This document shows, in pieces, positions 48,177-56,767 of a stretch of 64,000 nt of DNA (positions within the stretch are counted from its first letter, which is position 1; every line of letters begins with the position of its first letter). Made by a program: the position numbers and the translations under genes. Where the stretch lies: assembly GCF_964026475.1 (NCBI RefSeq), contig NZ_OZ032151.1:992001-1056000 (forward strand). The letters run 5' to 3'. The stretch is from Candidatus Tisiphia endosymbiont of Nemotelus nigrinus (GTDB lineage: Bacteria > Pseudomonadota > Alphaproteobacteria > Rickettsiales > Rickettsiaceae). Below the pieces are notes generated by a model. The model saw only the letters and a program-made list of their open reading frames with translations, had not been told where the DNA came from and did not search any database.

Positions 48177-48794
48177 CTACTTACAATCTTTAAGTTGTTT
48201 AATATCCGCCCCTACTATGACTTCGATATTTCTAGTAATTTTATCATAATTCCAATCCCACCATTTTATTTGTACTAACTCATTGATTATATCATCTGAG
48301 AATCTTTTCCTAATAATTCGACTAGGATTACCTGCAACGATAGAGTAGGGTGGTACATCCTTGGTGACCACTGCATATGCTCCGATAATTGCTCCATCCC
48401 CTATTGTTACTCCCGGCATAATGACTGCATTGATACCAAACCACACATCATTGCCAACTATTGTACTTCTAACCTTGTTGCAAGTTGGAGTATAAGTATT
48501 CCAACCTTCAAAAATAAAAAATGGATAAGTAGAAAAACCATCCATAAGATGGTTTACATCATCCATGATGAAAGTAGTTCCCTTGGCAATAGCACAAAAC
48601 TTACCGATAATTAACTTACACTGGTGACAGCCTATAATATTATTACGTTCAAACTGTTCTGGATAGTGGTTATCATGATAGTAACTATAATCACCTACCA
48701 TTATGTTAGGATTATGAATAAAATGTTTTAAAAATATAGTTTCTTTAACCTGTTTTGGGTAAATATGTGGATAATTATTGCTAGACTGTACCAT
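48177..48794 (-). CDS. CatB/Vat-type acetyltransferase (xenobiotic acyltransferase family)
   Basis: A 205-residue left-handed beta-helix acetyltransferase. GDYSYYHD near the start, the catalytic His in MDDVNHLMDGFSTYPF, hexapeptide repeats (IGNDVWFGINAVIMPGVTIG, then DGAIIGAYAVVTKDVPPYSI) and VAGNPSRIIRKRF are the XAT pattern. Relatives acetylate chloramphenicol or streptogramins; others are sugar O-acetyltransferases. No resistance cassette or polysaccharide locus surrounds it, so the substrate is open. It may be horizontally acquired. It is probably cotranscribed with the small membrane protein 6 nt downstream. Confidence 0.85.
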   Translation of the reverse strand: MVQSSNNYPHIYPKQVKETIFLKHFIHNPNIMVGDYSYYHDNHYPEQFERNNIIGCHQCKLIIGKFCAIAKGTTFIMDDVNHLMDGFSTYPFFIFEGWNTYTPTCNKVRSTIVGNDVWFGINAVIMPGVTIGDGAIIGAYAVVTKDVPPYSIVAGNPSRIIRKRFSDDIINELVQIKWWDWNYDKITRNIEVIVGADIKQLKDCK

Positions 48795-48965
48795 AAAACC
48801 TCGTTCATTTAGTGAATATTAACTTTTATTTTGAGTATATACTAAAAATATCTAGCACTAAGCTTTTCACTTAATTTAACTTAAAAAATATTTATTATTT
48901 ATAGTGTCTGAGTAAAATCGCTGATGTCATCCTAGGCCAAAGGCATGAACAACAGACCGTCCACG

Positions 48966-49031
48966 GTCATCCTGAACTTGTTTCAGGCTCTATATACATT
49001 TAACAAGATCCTGAAATAAATTCAGGATGAC
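48966..49031. repeat. Hairpin repeat H
   Basis: GTCATCCTGAACTTGTTTCA and the inverse CCTGAAATAAATTCAGGATG (two changes) lie downstream of coxB. Confidence 0.65.
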
Positions 49032-49070
49032 TATAAAATTGATTCTCTAAAAAGGGTTGCTTCGTCGACC

Positions 49071-49871
49071 TCATGATCTCTTCGCAATAACGTTTGTTTT
49101 TGCTTTCATAGAGAATTTACTTTTTGTTGCAATCAGCCAATTTTGGAAGTCTTCCTTGCTTACCACTTCAATGGCAATCGGCATAAAACCGTGATTAACA
49201 CCACAAAGCTCTGAACACTGACCGTAATATACACCTTTCTTGTTAATTTTAGTCCAAGTTTCGTTGATTTTCCCAGGAACTGCATCCATCTTTATGCCTA
49301 ATGCTGGTACTGCAAAACTATGTATAACATCTCCTGCGGTAATTAAAAATTTTACAGTAGTATTTTCTGGTATAATAATACGGTTGTCAACTTCTAATAG
49401 TCTTTTTTGACCAAGTTTTAAGTTTTCATCAGTAATTAAATAACTATCAAACTCAATATTATCATGATCAGGGTAGATATAGTGCCAGTACCATTGATAT
49501 CCTACAACTTTAACCGTCATATCTACTTCAGGAATTTTTTCAGCAAACCGTAAAATACGGAACGATGGTACAGCAATAATAATCAAAATTATTATCGGAA
49601 TTATTGTCCAAATAACTTCAATCAATATATTATGAGAGAATTTTGCTGGAATGGGATTTGCTTTAGCATTGAATCTGATACAAACATACATTAGTAGAAC
49701 AAAAATAAAGAGAACTATTTCCCCTGATATGAGTAGCAAGAAATTATGAAACCCCTGTAGCTCCTCCATAAGAGGGCTTGCTGGAGTTTGCAGCAGCATT
49801 TGCCACGCCTGAGGTTCTGATGCTAGGCAATCGTGAGCAAATAAAAGATATAAAATTACAAATTTTTTCAT
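49071..49871 (-). CDS. coxB: Cytochrome c oxidase subunit II
   Basis: 266 residues. Signal peptide (MKKFVILYLLFAHDCLAS), two transmembrane helices (about 40-65 and 85-110) and a periplasmic CuA domain with GYQWYWHYIYPDHD and the copper ligands in YGQCSELCGVNHGFMPI. It takes electrons from cytochrome c into the aa3-type oxidase. Subunit I (ctaD) is not adjacent, so the cox operon is split or the rest lies beyond repeats. The C-terminus ends inside repeat-like sequence (ACGTTTGTTTTTGC region). Confidence 0.95.
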   Translation of the reverse strand: MKKFVILYLLFAHDCLASEPQAWQMLLQTPASPLMEELQGFHNFLLLISGEIVLFIFVLLMYVCIRFNAKANPIPAKFSHNILIEVIWTIIPIIILIIIAVPSFRILRFAEKIPEVDMTVKVVGYQWYWHYIYPDHDNIEFDSYLITDENLKLGQKRLLEVDNRIIIPENTTVKFLITAGDVIHSFAVPALGIKMDAVPGKINETWTKINKKGVYYGQCSELCGVNHGFMPIAIEVVSKEDFQNWLIATKSKFSMKAKTNVIAKRS

Positions 49872-49945
49872 AAATAATACTTAGTGGGCTTAACTCTATA
49901 TGCTATAGTCGGACAATATAGCTAAATTGTTATTAGTTCCTAAAT

Positions 49946-50042
49946 GTCATTGCGAGGAAGAGGATTGCTGCTACGAAGCAATCCTCTTCTGGTCTTTTGG
50001 ATTGTGCTTCGTCGCTACTAAAGTAGTTCCTCGCAATGACGG
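49946..50042. repeat. Palindromic repeat C upstream of coxB
   Basis: GTCATTGCGAGGAAGAGGAT to AAAGTAGTTCCTCGCAATGA, between the divergent coxB and B3/B4 genes. Confidence 0.75.
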
Positions 50043-50127
50043 AGAGGCTATCTAGAACCTTAACGAATTAGCTAATAATAAGATGATATGTAGTTTTATT
50101 AAAGTAAAAAATAAGGGATGCTAAAAA

Positions 50128-50147
50128 AACTTGAAGAATTTATTATT
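50128..50147. repeat. 20-bp direct repeat, left copy
   Basis: AACTTGAAGAATTTATTATT, identical to 50877-50896. The two flank the B3/B4 gene. Confidence 0.8.
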
Positions 50148-50167
50148 AAATTATTGGAGATTCAATT

Positions 50168-50878
50168 ATGGAAAGTGTGGTGCGAGGGTTTAACAGACGA
50201 ATAAGTATCAGCAAAGAATTGATAGAAGCCTCAGGAGGGGTTCTAGTATTAGGAGTTATTACAGCAAAGGTGCAAGTAAGTTCATTAAACCAAAACTTAT
50301 GGGATTTATTGCAAGATAGTAGCAAAAGTCAAAGAAAACATGATCCTAAAACAATTAGTGAATTGATTCCTATTAAAGCTTTACGCGATGCTTACAAGAA
50401 CTTAGGAGTAAAAGTTTCTAGTTATCTAGGATCTAATGAAGCTTTATTAAAAAGAATTCTTTCAGATAAGGGATTATATCAAATTAATACGGTTGTAGAC
50501 ATAAATAATTATGTTTCTATTACTTCGTTACGGTCTGTAGGATCTTATGATTTATCTAAGTTATCAGGAGATATTGAATTTCGACCAGGAAAATCAGGGG
50601 AAACTTATATTGGCACTACAAATAGGGCAATTAATCTTGAGCATTTACCCGTATTATGTGATCGGGATGGACCATTTGGCAGCCCTACATCTGATTCAAG
50701 TAAGGCTTTAATTCAGGACTCAACGACTGATATTATTACAGTAATTTTTAGTTTTGATGGAGATCGGTTGTTAAAAGAGCAAATGCATGAAATGACAAGG
50801 TTATTGATACAATATGCTGGTGCTACTAATGTGCATACTTATTCGATCAAAGATGGGTTTCAAGAATTACTTCTGTAA
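50168..50878 (+). CDS. B3/B4 tRNA-editing domain protein
   Basis: A 236-residue stand-alone B3/B4 domain, related to the editing module of PheRS beta. Recognisable parts are ALRDAYKNLGVKVSSYLGSN, NTVVDINNYVSITSLRSVGS, and YDLSKLSGDIEFRPGKSGET, plus RDGPFGSPTSDSSKALI. Such proteins are suggested to deacylate mischarged tRNAs or to act on amino-acid substrates; the specificity here is unknown. It has a ribosome site (TTGGAGA) and is bracketed by a perfect 20-bp direct repeat whose right copy includes its stop codon, a sign of acquisition as a unit. Confidence 0.8.
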   Translation: MESVVRGFNRRISISKELIEASGGVLVLGVITAKVQVSSLNQNLWDLLQDSSKSQRKHDPKTISELIPIKALRDAYKNLGVKVSSYLGSNEALLKRILSDKGLYQINTVVDINNYVSITSLRSVGSYDLSKLSGDIEFRPGKSGETYIGTTNRAINLEHLPVLCDRDGPFGSPTSDSSKALIQDSTTDIITVIFSFDGDRLLKEQMHEMTRLLIQYAGATNVHTYSIKDGFQELLL

Positions 50879-50896
50879 CTTGAAGAATTTATTATT
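50877..50896. repeat. 20-bp direct repeat, right copy
   Basis: AACTTGAAGAATTTATTATT again. Its first two bases belong to the stop codon of the B3/B4 gene. Confidence 0.8.
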
Positions 50897-50929
50897 GACT
50901 TTAAGTAGCCTTCTGATACGATCCGGCTT

Positions 50930-51100
50930 ACTATAGTTAACCTGATTAGCTTTACTCCAACGTCATTGCGAGGAGGCGCGAAGCCCGAACGAAGCAATCT
51001 ATAAAAGAAATTAGAATGGATTGCTTCGTCGGTTTACGCCTCCTCGCAATGACGCCAGTTTGCTGTGGATAAATACTAACCGGATTAGCTATAATGAGTA
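50930..51100. repeat. Palindromic repeat C, well-preserved full copy
   Basis: Outer arms TATAGTTAACCTGATTAGC and ACCGGATTAGCTATAATGAG; core CGTCATTGCGAGGAGGCGCG to GTTTACGCCTCCTCGCAATG. This copy shows the element is about 170 bp with two tiers of inverted arms. Confidence 0.8.
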
Positions 51101-51129
51101 GATTTTTTAAAATGATTTAAGATTACAAT

Positions 51130-51882
51130 ATGGCAGGTCATTCAAAATTTAAAAATATTCAGCATCGAAAAGGTGCACAAGATAAAAAAAGGGCAAAGAT
51201 TTTTACTAAGTTAGTTAGAGAAATTATTACTGCTGCTAAACTAGGAGTTGATATAAGCAATAATCCACGGTTGCGGAGTAGTATAGCGGCAGCTCGGAGT
51301 CAAAATTTGCCAAAAGAGCGAATAGATAAGGCGATAAGTGCAGCCAGTGATTCGAGTAATAACGAAAATTATACAGAAATTAGATATGAGGGCTTTGCTC
51401 CTGGTGGGATTGCGATAATAATAGAAGCTTTAACTGATAATAAAAATCGTACGGCTGCGGAGATTAGGGCAGCTTTTAGTAAATTTGGTGGTAATTTAGG
51501 TGAGACTGGCAGTGTCAGTTATATGTTTGATCATCTTGGAGTAATACAATATCCAGCAAATTTAGCAACAACAGAAGATATGTTTGACAGTAGCCTAGAG
51601 GCGGGAGCAAAAGATATGATTTCTGAAGAAGATACATATTTAATCTACACAGATATTGAGAACTTTGTACAAGCTCTTGAATTTCTAACCAATAAATATG
51701 GGCATCCTGAAGAATCTTACATAGGTTGGATGCCTAAGAATGTCACGATCATAGAGGACAAAGATAAGGCGGAGAAGCTACTAAAATTAGTGGATATTTT
51801 AGAAGAAAGTGATGATGTGCAGAAAGTTTTTGGTAATTATGAATTATCTGATGCAATTTATGAAACTATGAAGGATGTTTAA
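51130..51882 (+). CDS. yebC: YebC/PmpR-family regulatory protein
   Basis: 250 residues starting [20 protein letters not shown], the invariant YebC N-terminus, with [29 protein letters not shown] and YIGWMPKNV later. The family covers transcriptional regulators and ribosome-associated translation activators (TACO1 type). In the Rickettsiaceae the translation role seems more likely, but this is not shown by the sequence. It is followed with 1 nt spacing by the GlmU-like gene. Confidence 0.93.
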   Translation: MAGHSKFKNIQHRKGAQDKKRAKIFTKLVREIITAAKLGVDISNNPRLRSSIAAARSQNLPKERIDKAISAASDSSNNENYTEIRYEGFAPGGIAIIIEALTDNKNRTAAEIRAAFSKFGGNLGETGSVSYMFDHLGVIQYPANLATTEDMFDSSLEAGAKDMISEEDTYLIYTDIENFVQALEFLTNKYGHPEESYIGWMPKNVTIIEDKDKAEKLLKLVDILEESDDVQKVFGNYELSDAIYETMKDV

Positions 51883-51883
51883 T

Positions 51884-52627
51884 ATGGAGTGCCAAATTAT
51901 TGTTTTAGCTGCAGGTAATGGTAAAAGAATGGATTCTACTTTGCCAAAAGTAATGCATAAAGTTGGTGGTAAACCGATGCTTGATAGGGTGATAACCAAT
52001 GCAAAGCAAGTGAGCAATGAAGTTATTTTGGTTCATTCATGGCAATTAGAAGAACATATTGCTTGTTATAAAGATATTTGTAAATTTGTCTTGCAGCCAG
52101 AACCTCTTGGTACTGCTCATGCGGTGTATAGTGCTATGGATTTAATTGATGAGAACAAAATTGTGGCAGTACTTTATGGAGATAATCCTTTAATTACCGT
52201 AGATATTATTAATGATTTACTAGAGCATCTAGTGTCAACAAATTCTGCCATAACAACATTGTGCTTTAAGCGAGATAATCCTGGACAATATGGACGAATA
52301 GTTACTGATGAATTAGGGAATTTTTTAAGGATTGTCGAATTTAAACAAGCAACGAGCGAGGAGCTAGATATAACAATTTGTAATTCTGGTATTATGGCTT
52401 TTGCCAGCGGTATATTAAAAAAATATTTACCTACTATTTTTTTAGAGAAACCTGATAAATTAAAAGAGTTGTATTTAACGGAACTGGTAAAAATCGTTAA
52501 GGATGCTGGAGAAGAAGTATCATATCTTCTATCTTCTGACCATGACATAGTGGTTGGAGTAAATACTAAACAAGAACTGGAGGAAGCTAATAGAACTATT
52601 GCTAGGTTAACTGGGGTGTCATCTTGA
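51884..52627 (+). CDS. glmU: GlmU-like nucleotidyltransferase lacking the acetyltransferase domain
   Basis: 247 residues from the ATG at 51884 (one base after the yebC stop; an ATG at 51875 would overlap). It matches the N-terminal UDP-GlcNAc pyrophosphorylase half of GlmU: VLAAGNGKRMDSTLPKVMHK, PEPLGTAHAVYSA, YGDNPLI, YGRIV and TELVKI near the end. Normal GlmU has about 450 residues with a beta-helix acetyltransferase; here a hairpin follows right after the stop. It may make UDP-GlcNAc from GlcNAc-1-P obtained another way. Confidence 0.85.
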   Translation: MECQIIVLAAGNGKRMDSTLPKVMHKVGGKPMLDRVITNAKQVSNEVILVHSWQLEEHIACYKDICKFVLQPEPLGTAHAVYSAMDLIDENKIVAVLYGDNPLITVDIINDLLEHLVSTNSAITTLCFKRDNPGQYGRIVTDELGNFLRIVEFKQATSEELDITICNSGIMAFASGILKKYLPTIFLEKPDKLKELYLTELVKIVKDAGEEVSYLLSSDHDIVVGVNTKQELEEANRTIARLTGVSS

Positions 52628-52637
52628 GGCAAAAGTC

Positions 52638-52664
52638 ATCCTGAAACAAGTTCAGGATGACCTT
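52638..52664 (+). terminator. Hairpin H acting as probable terminator after glmU
   Basis: AGTCATCCTGAA and TTCAGGATGAC with a 5-nt ACAAG loop, 11 nt after the stop. It belongs to hairpin family H and lacks a strong T-run. Confidence 0.55.
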
Positions 52665-52698
52665 TACTAGGCGAACTATAAAATTAAGAGCTTAAAAA

Positions 52699-53358
52699 AT
52701 GACTAAAAATGAAATATTATCTTATCCGGAAGTAAAAAGTTTGAACAGCGAATGTAAAAAGCTAGTTGTATTATTACATGGACTTGGTTCAGATGGAAAT
52801 GATTTAATAGGATTAGTTCCTTTTATGTCTAAAGAATTACCTGATTGTCATTTTATTGCCCCGCATGGTGTTGAAAAATTTGATAATGCTCCTTATGGCA
52901 GACAGTGGTTTAGTTTAAATAACCGTACCCCTGACATAGTCAAGGAATTAGCTGCTAAAAATAGCGGTTTAGTTACTAGTATAATTCAAAAGAAACAGCT
53001 AGAGCTAAATTTAACCAATAAAGATACCATCATAATTGGGTTTTCACAGGGAACCATGATGGGACTATATTTAAATTTTATACAAAAAGAACCTTTTAAT
53101 TGTGTGGTAGGGTTTTCTGGCAGATTAATTTCGCCACAAGAATGTATCAATAAAACTACACCAGTTTGTGTAATACATGGTGAATCAGATGATGTAGTTG
53201 ATGTAAGTAGCATGGACGAAATAATAGAATATTTACAGAAACATAATATTGCTTATAGTAACTGCAAAATACCAAATCTTGTGCATTCTATTGATGATAG
53301 GGGGATACAATTTGCCGTTAAGTTTATAAAAACCCTTAAAATAGGTCACGGCAGTTAA
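52699..53358 (+). CDS. Phospholipase/carboxylesterase (alpha/beta hydrolase)
   Basis: 219 residues. Oxyanion motif [17 protein letters not shown], nucleophile Ser in [13 protein letters not shown], Asp in [10 protein letters not shown] and His in NLVHSIDD give a full catalytic triad. It belongs to the lysophospholipase/acyl-protein thioesterase-like family, acting on short-chain esters or lysophospholipids in the cytosol. No partner gene is evident; it lies between glmU and glyA, all on the plus strand. Confidence 0.85.
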   Translation: MTKNEILSYPEVKSLNSECKKLVVLLHGLGSDGNDLIGLVPFMSKELPDCHFIAPHGVEKFDNAPYGRQWFSLNNRTPDIVKELAAKNSGLVTSIIQKKQLELNLTNKDTIIIGFSQGTMMGLYLNFIQKEPFNCVVGFSGRLISPQECINKTTPVCVIHGESDDVVDVSSMDEIIEYLQKHNIAYSNCKIPNLVHSIDDRGIQFAVKFIKTLKIGHGS

Positions 53359-53372
53359 AAATTATAGGGGAA

Positions 53373-53576
53373 AACAGCTGGTGTAATTGCGAGAAGCTAC
53401 TTTAGCGGCAACAAAGCAATCTAGAAAGTAATCAGAAGTGAATTGCCACGACCGCTCACGTGGTCTTGCATTATGCATCCACATCGTCATTGCGAGGGGA
53501 AGGTCGTAGGTCGAGGAAGCAATCCATAAAAGCAGCTAAAAATTGCTTCCTTGGCTTATGCCTCCTCGCAATGACC
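53373..53576. repeat. Two palindromic C repeats in tandem
   Basis: A degenerate copy (53373-53473) starts GTAATTGCGAGAAGCTACTT and contains the ACGACCGCTCACGTGGT centre. A second (53485-53576) runs from CGTCATTGCGAGGGGAAGGT to ATGCCTCCTCGCAATGACC. Confidence 0.7.
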
Positions 53577-53603
53577 TTGGTTATTAAATAGTAGGTTAAA
53601 TCA

Positions 53604-54866
53604 ATGAATATCTTTACCAATAAATTGTCTGAAACAGATAACGAAATACACCAAATTATTAATGGTGAAAAAAAACGACAGCATGATTTTATTGAATTGA
53701 TTGCCTCTGAGAACTTTGTAAGCCCAGCAATATTAGAAGCACAAGGCTCAATTCTGACCAATAAATATGCTGAAGGATATCCGGGGAAACGCTATTATAA
53801 TGGTTGCATAGAGGTTGATAAAGCTGAGGATTTAGCTATAGAGCGGGTTAAAAAACTATTTAATTGTAAATATGCTAATGTTCAGCCTCATTCCGGCTCT
53901 CAGGCTAATCAGGCAGTATTTTTAACTCTATTAAAACCACATGATACTATACTTGGTATGTCGCTAGATACTGGGGGGCATTTGACTCATGGTGCTTCGC
54001 CTAACTTGTCTGGCAAATGGTTTAACTCTGTGTTCTATTCGGTAAATAAGGAGACTTATCTAATTGATTATCAGCAAATAGAGCAATTAGCAGTGCAGCA
54101 TAAACCAAAATTAATTATAGCTGGCTATTCCGCCCACTCACGCCAATTAGATTTTGCTAAATTTAGGGAGATTGCTGATAGAGTAGGGGCATATTTGCTA
54201 GCGGATATTGCTCATATTGCTGGATTAGTTGCGGTAGGTGAGCATCCAAGTCCTTTGCCTTATGCTCATGTCGTGACTTCTACTACTCATAAAACTCTGC
54301 GTGGTCCACGTGGTGGTCTTATTCTGTCAAATGATGAGGAATTGGGTAAAAAGATAAATTCTGCTTTATTTCCTGGGCTGCAAGGTGGACCATTAATGCA
54401 TATTGTTGCAGCAAAAGCAGTAGCGTTTTTGGAAGCCTTAACACAAAATTATCATCTTTATATAAAACAGGTTATGAGTAATGCAAAAGCTCTTGCTAAC
54501 AGTTTAATGGCAAGAGGCTATGATATTTTAACTAACGGTACTGATAATCATATAGTATTAGTGGACTTACGAAAATATGGTATAACTGGTAAGATGGCAG
54601 CAGATTCACTTGAAAGAGCAGGGATAACCTGTAATAAAAATGCTATACCATTTGATGCCACTTCACCATTTATTACTTCTGGTATTAGGCTTGGTACTCC
54701 CGCATGCACCACTAGAGGATTTAAAGAAAAAGAATTTGTCGAAGTTGGTAATATGATTAGCGATGTATTAGATGGCTTGAAAACTGCTGAAGATAATAGT
54801 GATTGTGAGCAAAAAATTTTCCAACAGGTTGAAAAGTTGCTAGATAATTTCCCAGTTTATGTTTAA
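53604..54866 (+). CDS. glyA: Serine hydroxymethyltransferase
   Basis: 420 residues, complete SHMT. Conserved features are [66 protein letters not shown], and the PLP lysine K230 in [14 protein letters not shown]. It makes glycine and 5,10-methylene-THF from serine, the main one-carbon source for the cell. It is monocistronic; its stop is followed 11 nt later by a strong 31-bp inverted repeat. Confidence 0.97.
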   Translation: MNIFTNKLSETDNEIHQIINGEKKRQHDFIELIASENFVSPAILEAQGSILTNKYAEGYPGKRYYNGCIEVDKAEDLAIERVKKLFNCKYANVQPHSGSQANQAVFLTLLKPHDTILGMSLDTGGHLTHGASPNLSGKWFNSVFYSVNKETYLIDYQQIEQLAVQHKPKLIIAGYSAHSRQLDFAKFREIADRVGAYLLADIAHIAGLVAVGEHPSPLPYAHVVTSTTHKTLRGPRGGLILSNDEELGKKINSALFPGLQGGPLMHIVAAKAVAFLEALTQNYHLYIKQVMSNAKALANSLMARGYDILTNGTDNHIVLVDLRKYGITGKMAADSLERAGITCNKNAIPFDATSPFITSGIRLGTPACTTRGFKEKEFVEVGNMISDVLDGLKTAEDNSDCEQKIFQQVEKLLDNFPVYV

Positions 54867-54877
54867 ACTATATCGTT

Positions 54878-55047
54878 ATTGCAGAAAAGTACAAGACGCT
54901 ATTAGCGAGAAGCCACCTTGGTGTGGCAACGAAGCAATTGTAACGAATGTGGATTGCCACAACCACTACGTGGTTTCGCTAATAGCGTCTTGTACTTTTC
55001 TGCAATTTTTAAATTGTCATGGGGGTTATGCGTAAGGTGAGTTATTT
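54878..55047. repeat. Composite repeat C/F with 31-bp perfect arms after glyA
   Basis: ATTGCAGAAAAGTACAAGAC and 11 further bases (54878-54908) are exactly inverted at 54976-55006. Inside are smaller arms (ACGAAGCAATTGT; GGATTGCCACAACC). The GCGTAAGGTGAGTTA tail follows to 55047. The structure may terminate glyA transcription. Confidence 0.75.
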
Positions 55048-55118
55048 TATAGATATTTCAACCATCTCTGATCGCTTGAAATTGAAGGTTTTATAAATCT
55101 TCCTTGCCTCATGTTGCC

Positions 55119-55277
55119 TAACACTTAACAAAGCTTATTTAGTTGGTGAATAAAGTCTTTTTTGCTGCAAATTATAAGATTTTTTTGAAATAGGTATACT
55201 ATTCCGGCAAAAATCTTATTAATTTTCGCTAAAAAATCGATTAATTCATCAATCAAACAAGCTTTGTTAAGTGTCTA
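55119..55277. repeat. Repeat family A, copy 4
   Basis: TAACACTTAACAAAGCTTA (first base changed from the TAGACA end) to GCTTTGTTAAGTGTCTA, in the reverse orientation. A G-family arm (TATACTCAAATGATTTGGAG) begins at its right edge. Confidence 0.8.
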
Positions 55278-55342
55278 GTATACTCAAATGATTTGGAGAA
55301 TTGGAATGTAAAACAAGGAGGGAGTGAGAGGAGGATAGACTC
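55277..55342. repeat. Solo arm of repeat family G and spacer
   Basis: TATACTCAAATGATTTGGAG and AATTGGAATGTAAAAC match the left end of the G element, without a right arm; it leads to the 3' end of the retropepsin gene. Confidence 0.55.
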
Positions 55343-56047
55343 TTACCAACTTAAAATCAACATATCCCGATCTATTCTGAAACTTTTAAAACGCTCTAAT
55401 ACTGACATGCCTAGTAGTGATATATCAAGACCACCAGTACCTATGTGAGCTTCGACATTTCTAAAAAAAGCCCTGTTATCAATCTCTATACTATTTAATC
55501 TCACGGGAGCATCCTTACTCGTACCGTTAGCTGTCGAGTAAGTTCTAGTGTAATTTAGTTTTGATAAGTCAAATCCTAACATTTTAGCATCGCTAGTAGT
55601 AAGGGCAACATCACTTGCTCCGGTATCAATCATAAATTTAATTTTTATTCCATTTACTAATGCATTAATATAAAAATGTCCATCACTACTACGACTAATC
55701 ACTAGTTCCCCTTGTTTATTAACCCAATTATGTGATGGTATTAGTACGGATATGACTCTTTGTGTTGTATAATTTAATTCAAATCTGAAAGCATAACCAA
55801 TAATTACGATTAAGAAAATTGCCCCCCAAGTTAATAATTGAATAAAAACTATCTTTATTCCCTTCTGACTAAGGGAATTATAAACGATACTGATAATAAT
55901 CAAAATCATTATAAAGCAAGATATACTATTCTGATTACTCCAAGAAAATTCAGGAAATTGTGTATCTATCAATTTACGTATCAAGAAGGTAATGACAGTA
56001 CTAATACATAGAAGCATTGTTAATTTTATAAGACTTTTATTGCTCAC
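55343..56047 (-). CDS. Retropepsin-like aspartic protease (APRc type)
   Basis: 234 residues. Two or three N-terminal hydrophobic segments (residues 8-25, 42-58 and 66-88) anchor a C-terminal retropepsin domain with the catalytic motif FMIDTGASD (D141), then GTSKDAPVRLNSIEID and GGLDISLLGMSVLERF, a flap-like and terminal strand pattern. It closely fits the rickettsial APRc protein in length, anchor and Asp position; that enzyme is reported to process surface autotransporters. It is the last gene of a three-gene minus-strand operon (4-nt overlap with the ABC ATPase). Confidence 0.87.
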   Translation of the reverse strand: MSNKSLIKLTMLLCISTVITFLIRKLIDTQFPEFSWSNQNSISCFIMILIIISIVYNSLSQKGIKIVFIQLLTWGAIFLIVIIGYAFRFELNYTTQRVISVLIPSHNWVNKQGELVISRSSDGHFYINALVNGIKIKFMIDTGASDVALTTSDAKMLGFDLSKLNYTRTYSTANGTSKDAPVRLNSIEIDNRAFFRNVEAHIGTGGLDISLLGMSVLERFKSFRIDRDMLILSW

Positions 56048-56766
56048 ATTAAGTCACCTATATTCTCTAAAAATAATCTTGCTCTATGAGATTTTGGTTT
56101 TTCAAAAAATTCTGCTGCTGGTTGATCACCTAAAACTTGTCCGTGATTCATAAAAATTATCCTATCTGCTATCGCTTTGGCAAATTTAATATGGTGAGTA
56201 ACAACGATCATCATCATTTGACTTCTTAATAAAGAGATAATATCAATAATATCTTTAATATTTTCAGGGTCTAGAGCTGAAGTAGGCTCGTCAAATAACA
56301 TTATTTCTGGATTCATCATCAAGGCTCGACAAATTGCTATTCGCTGCTTTTGCCCCCCAGATAGATTGATAGGGAAAGCAGTAATTTTCTGTTTTAAACC
56401 AAATTGTTCTAATAATTTTTCCGCATTAGAAATGGCAGTCACTGGTTTCATTCCTAAAATATTAACAGGAGCATATATTAAATTGTCTTGAACATTTAAA
56501 TGCGGGAAAAGATTAAAGGCTTGAAAAACCATACCAATTTTAAGACAAAGTTTCCTTTTATTCTTTTGAGTCAACTTTTTGTTATCGATGAATACTTGCC
56601 CGGTAGTAGGTATTTCTAAAGCATTGATAATCCGCAATAAAGTGGATTTACCACTACCAGAAGAACCTATAATTGCTATAGTTTCCTTTTTTTTGAACTC
56701 GAGACTAACATCTTTGACTGCATAGGTTTTACTATACTTTTTTGAAACCTTATCAACTATTATCAT
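56044..56766 (-). CDS. Amino-acid-type ABC transporter ATPase (GlnQ-like)
   Basis: 240 residues. Walker A GSSGSGKST at 34-42, signature LSGGQKQR, Walker B IMLFDEPTSALDPE and the H-loop IVVTHH. The sequence type is polar amino-acid uptake (GlnQ/HisP). The matching permease and binding protein are not in the window, so the transporter is assembled from separate loci or this is an orphan. It overlaps the retropepsin gene by 4 nt and lies 1 nt after the hydrolase gene. Confidence 0.9.
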   Translation of the reverse strand: MIIVDKVSKKYSKTYAVKDVSLEFKKKETIAIIGSSGSGKSTLLRIINALEIPTTGQVFIDNKKLTQKNKRKLCLKIGMVFQAFNLFPHLNVQDNLIYAPVNILGMKPVTAISNAEKLLEQFGLKQKITAFPINLSGGQKQRIAICRALMMNPEIMLFDEPTSALDPENIKDIIDIISLLRSQMMMIVVTHHIKFAKAIADRIIFMNHGQVLGDQPAAEFFEKPKSHRARLFLENIGDLM

Positions 56767-56767
56767 A

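Noticed and set aside
53471-53761. A minus-strand frame of 96 codons
   Set aside because: It is made of a C repeat plus the antisense of the glyA start.
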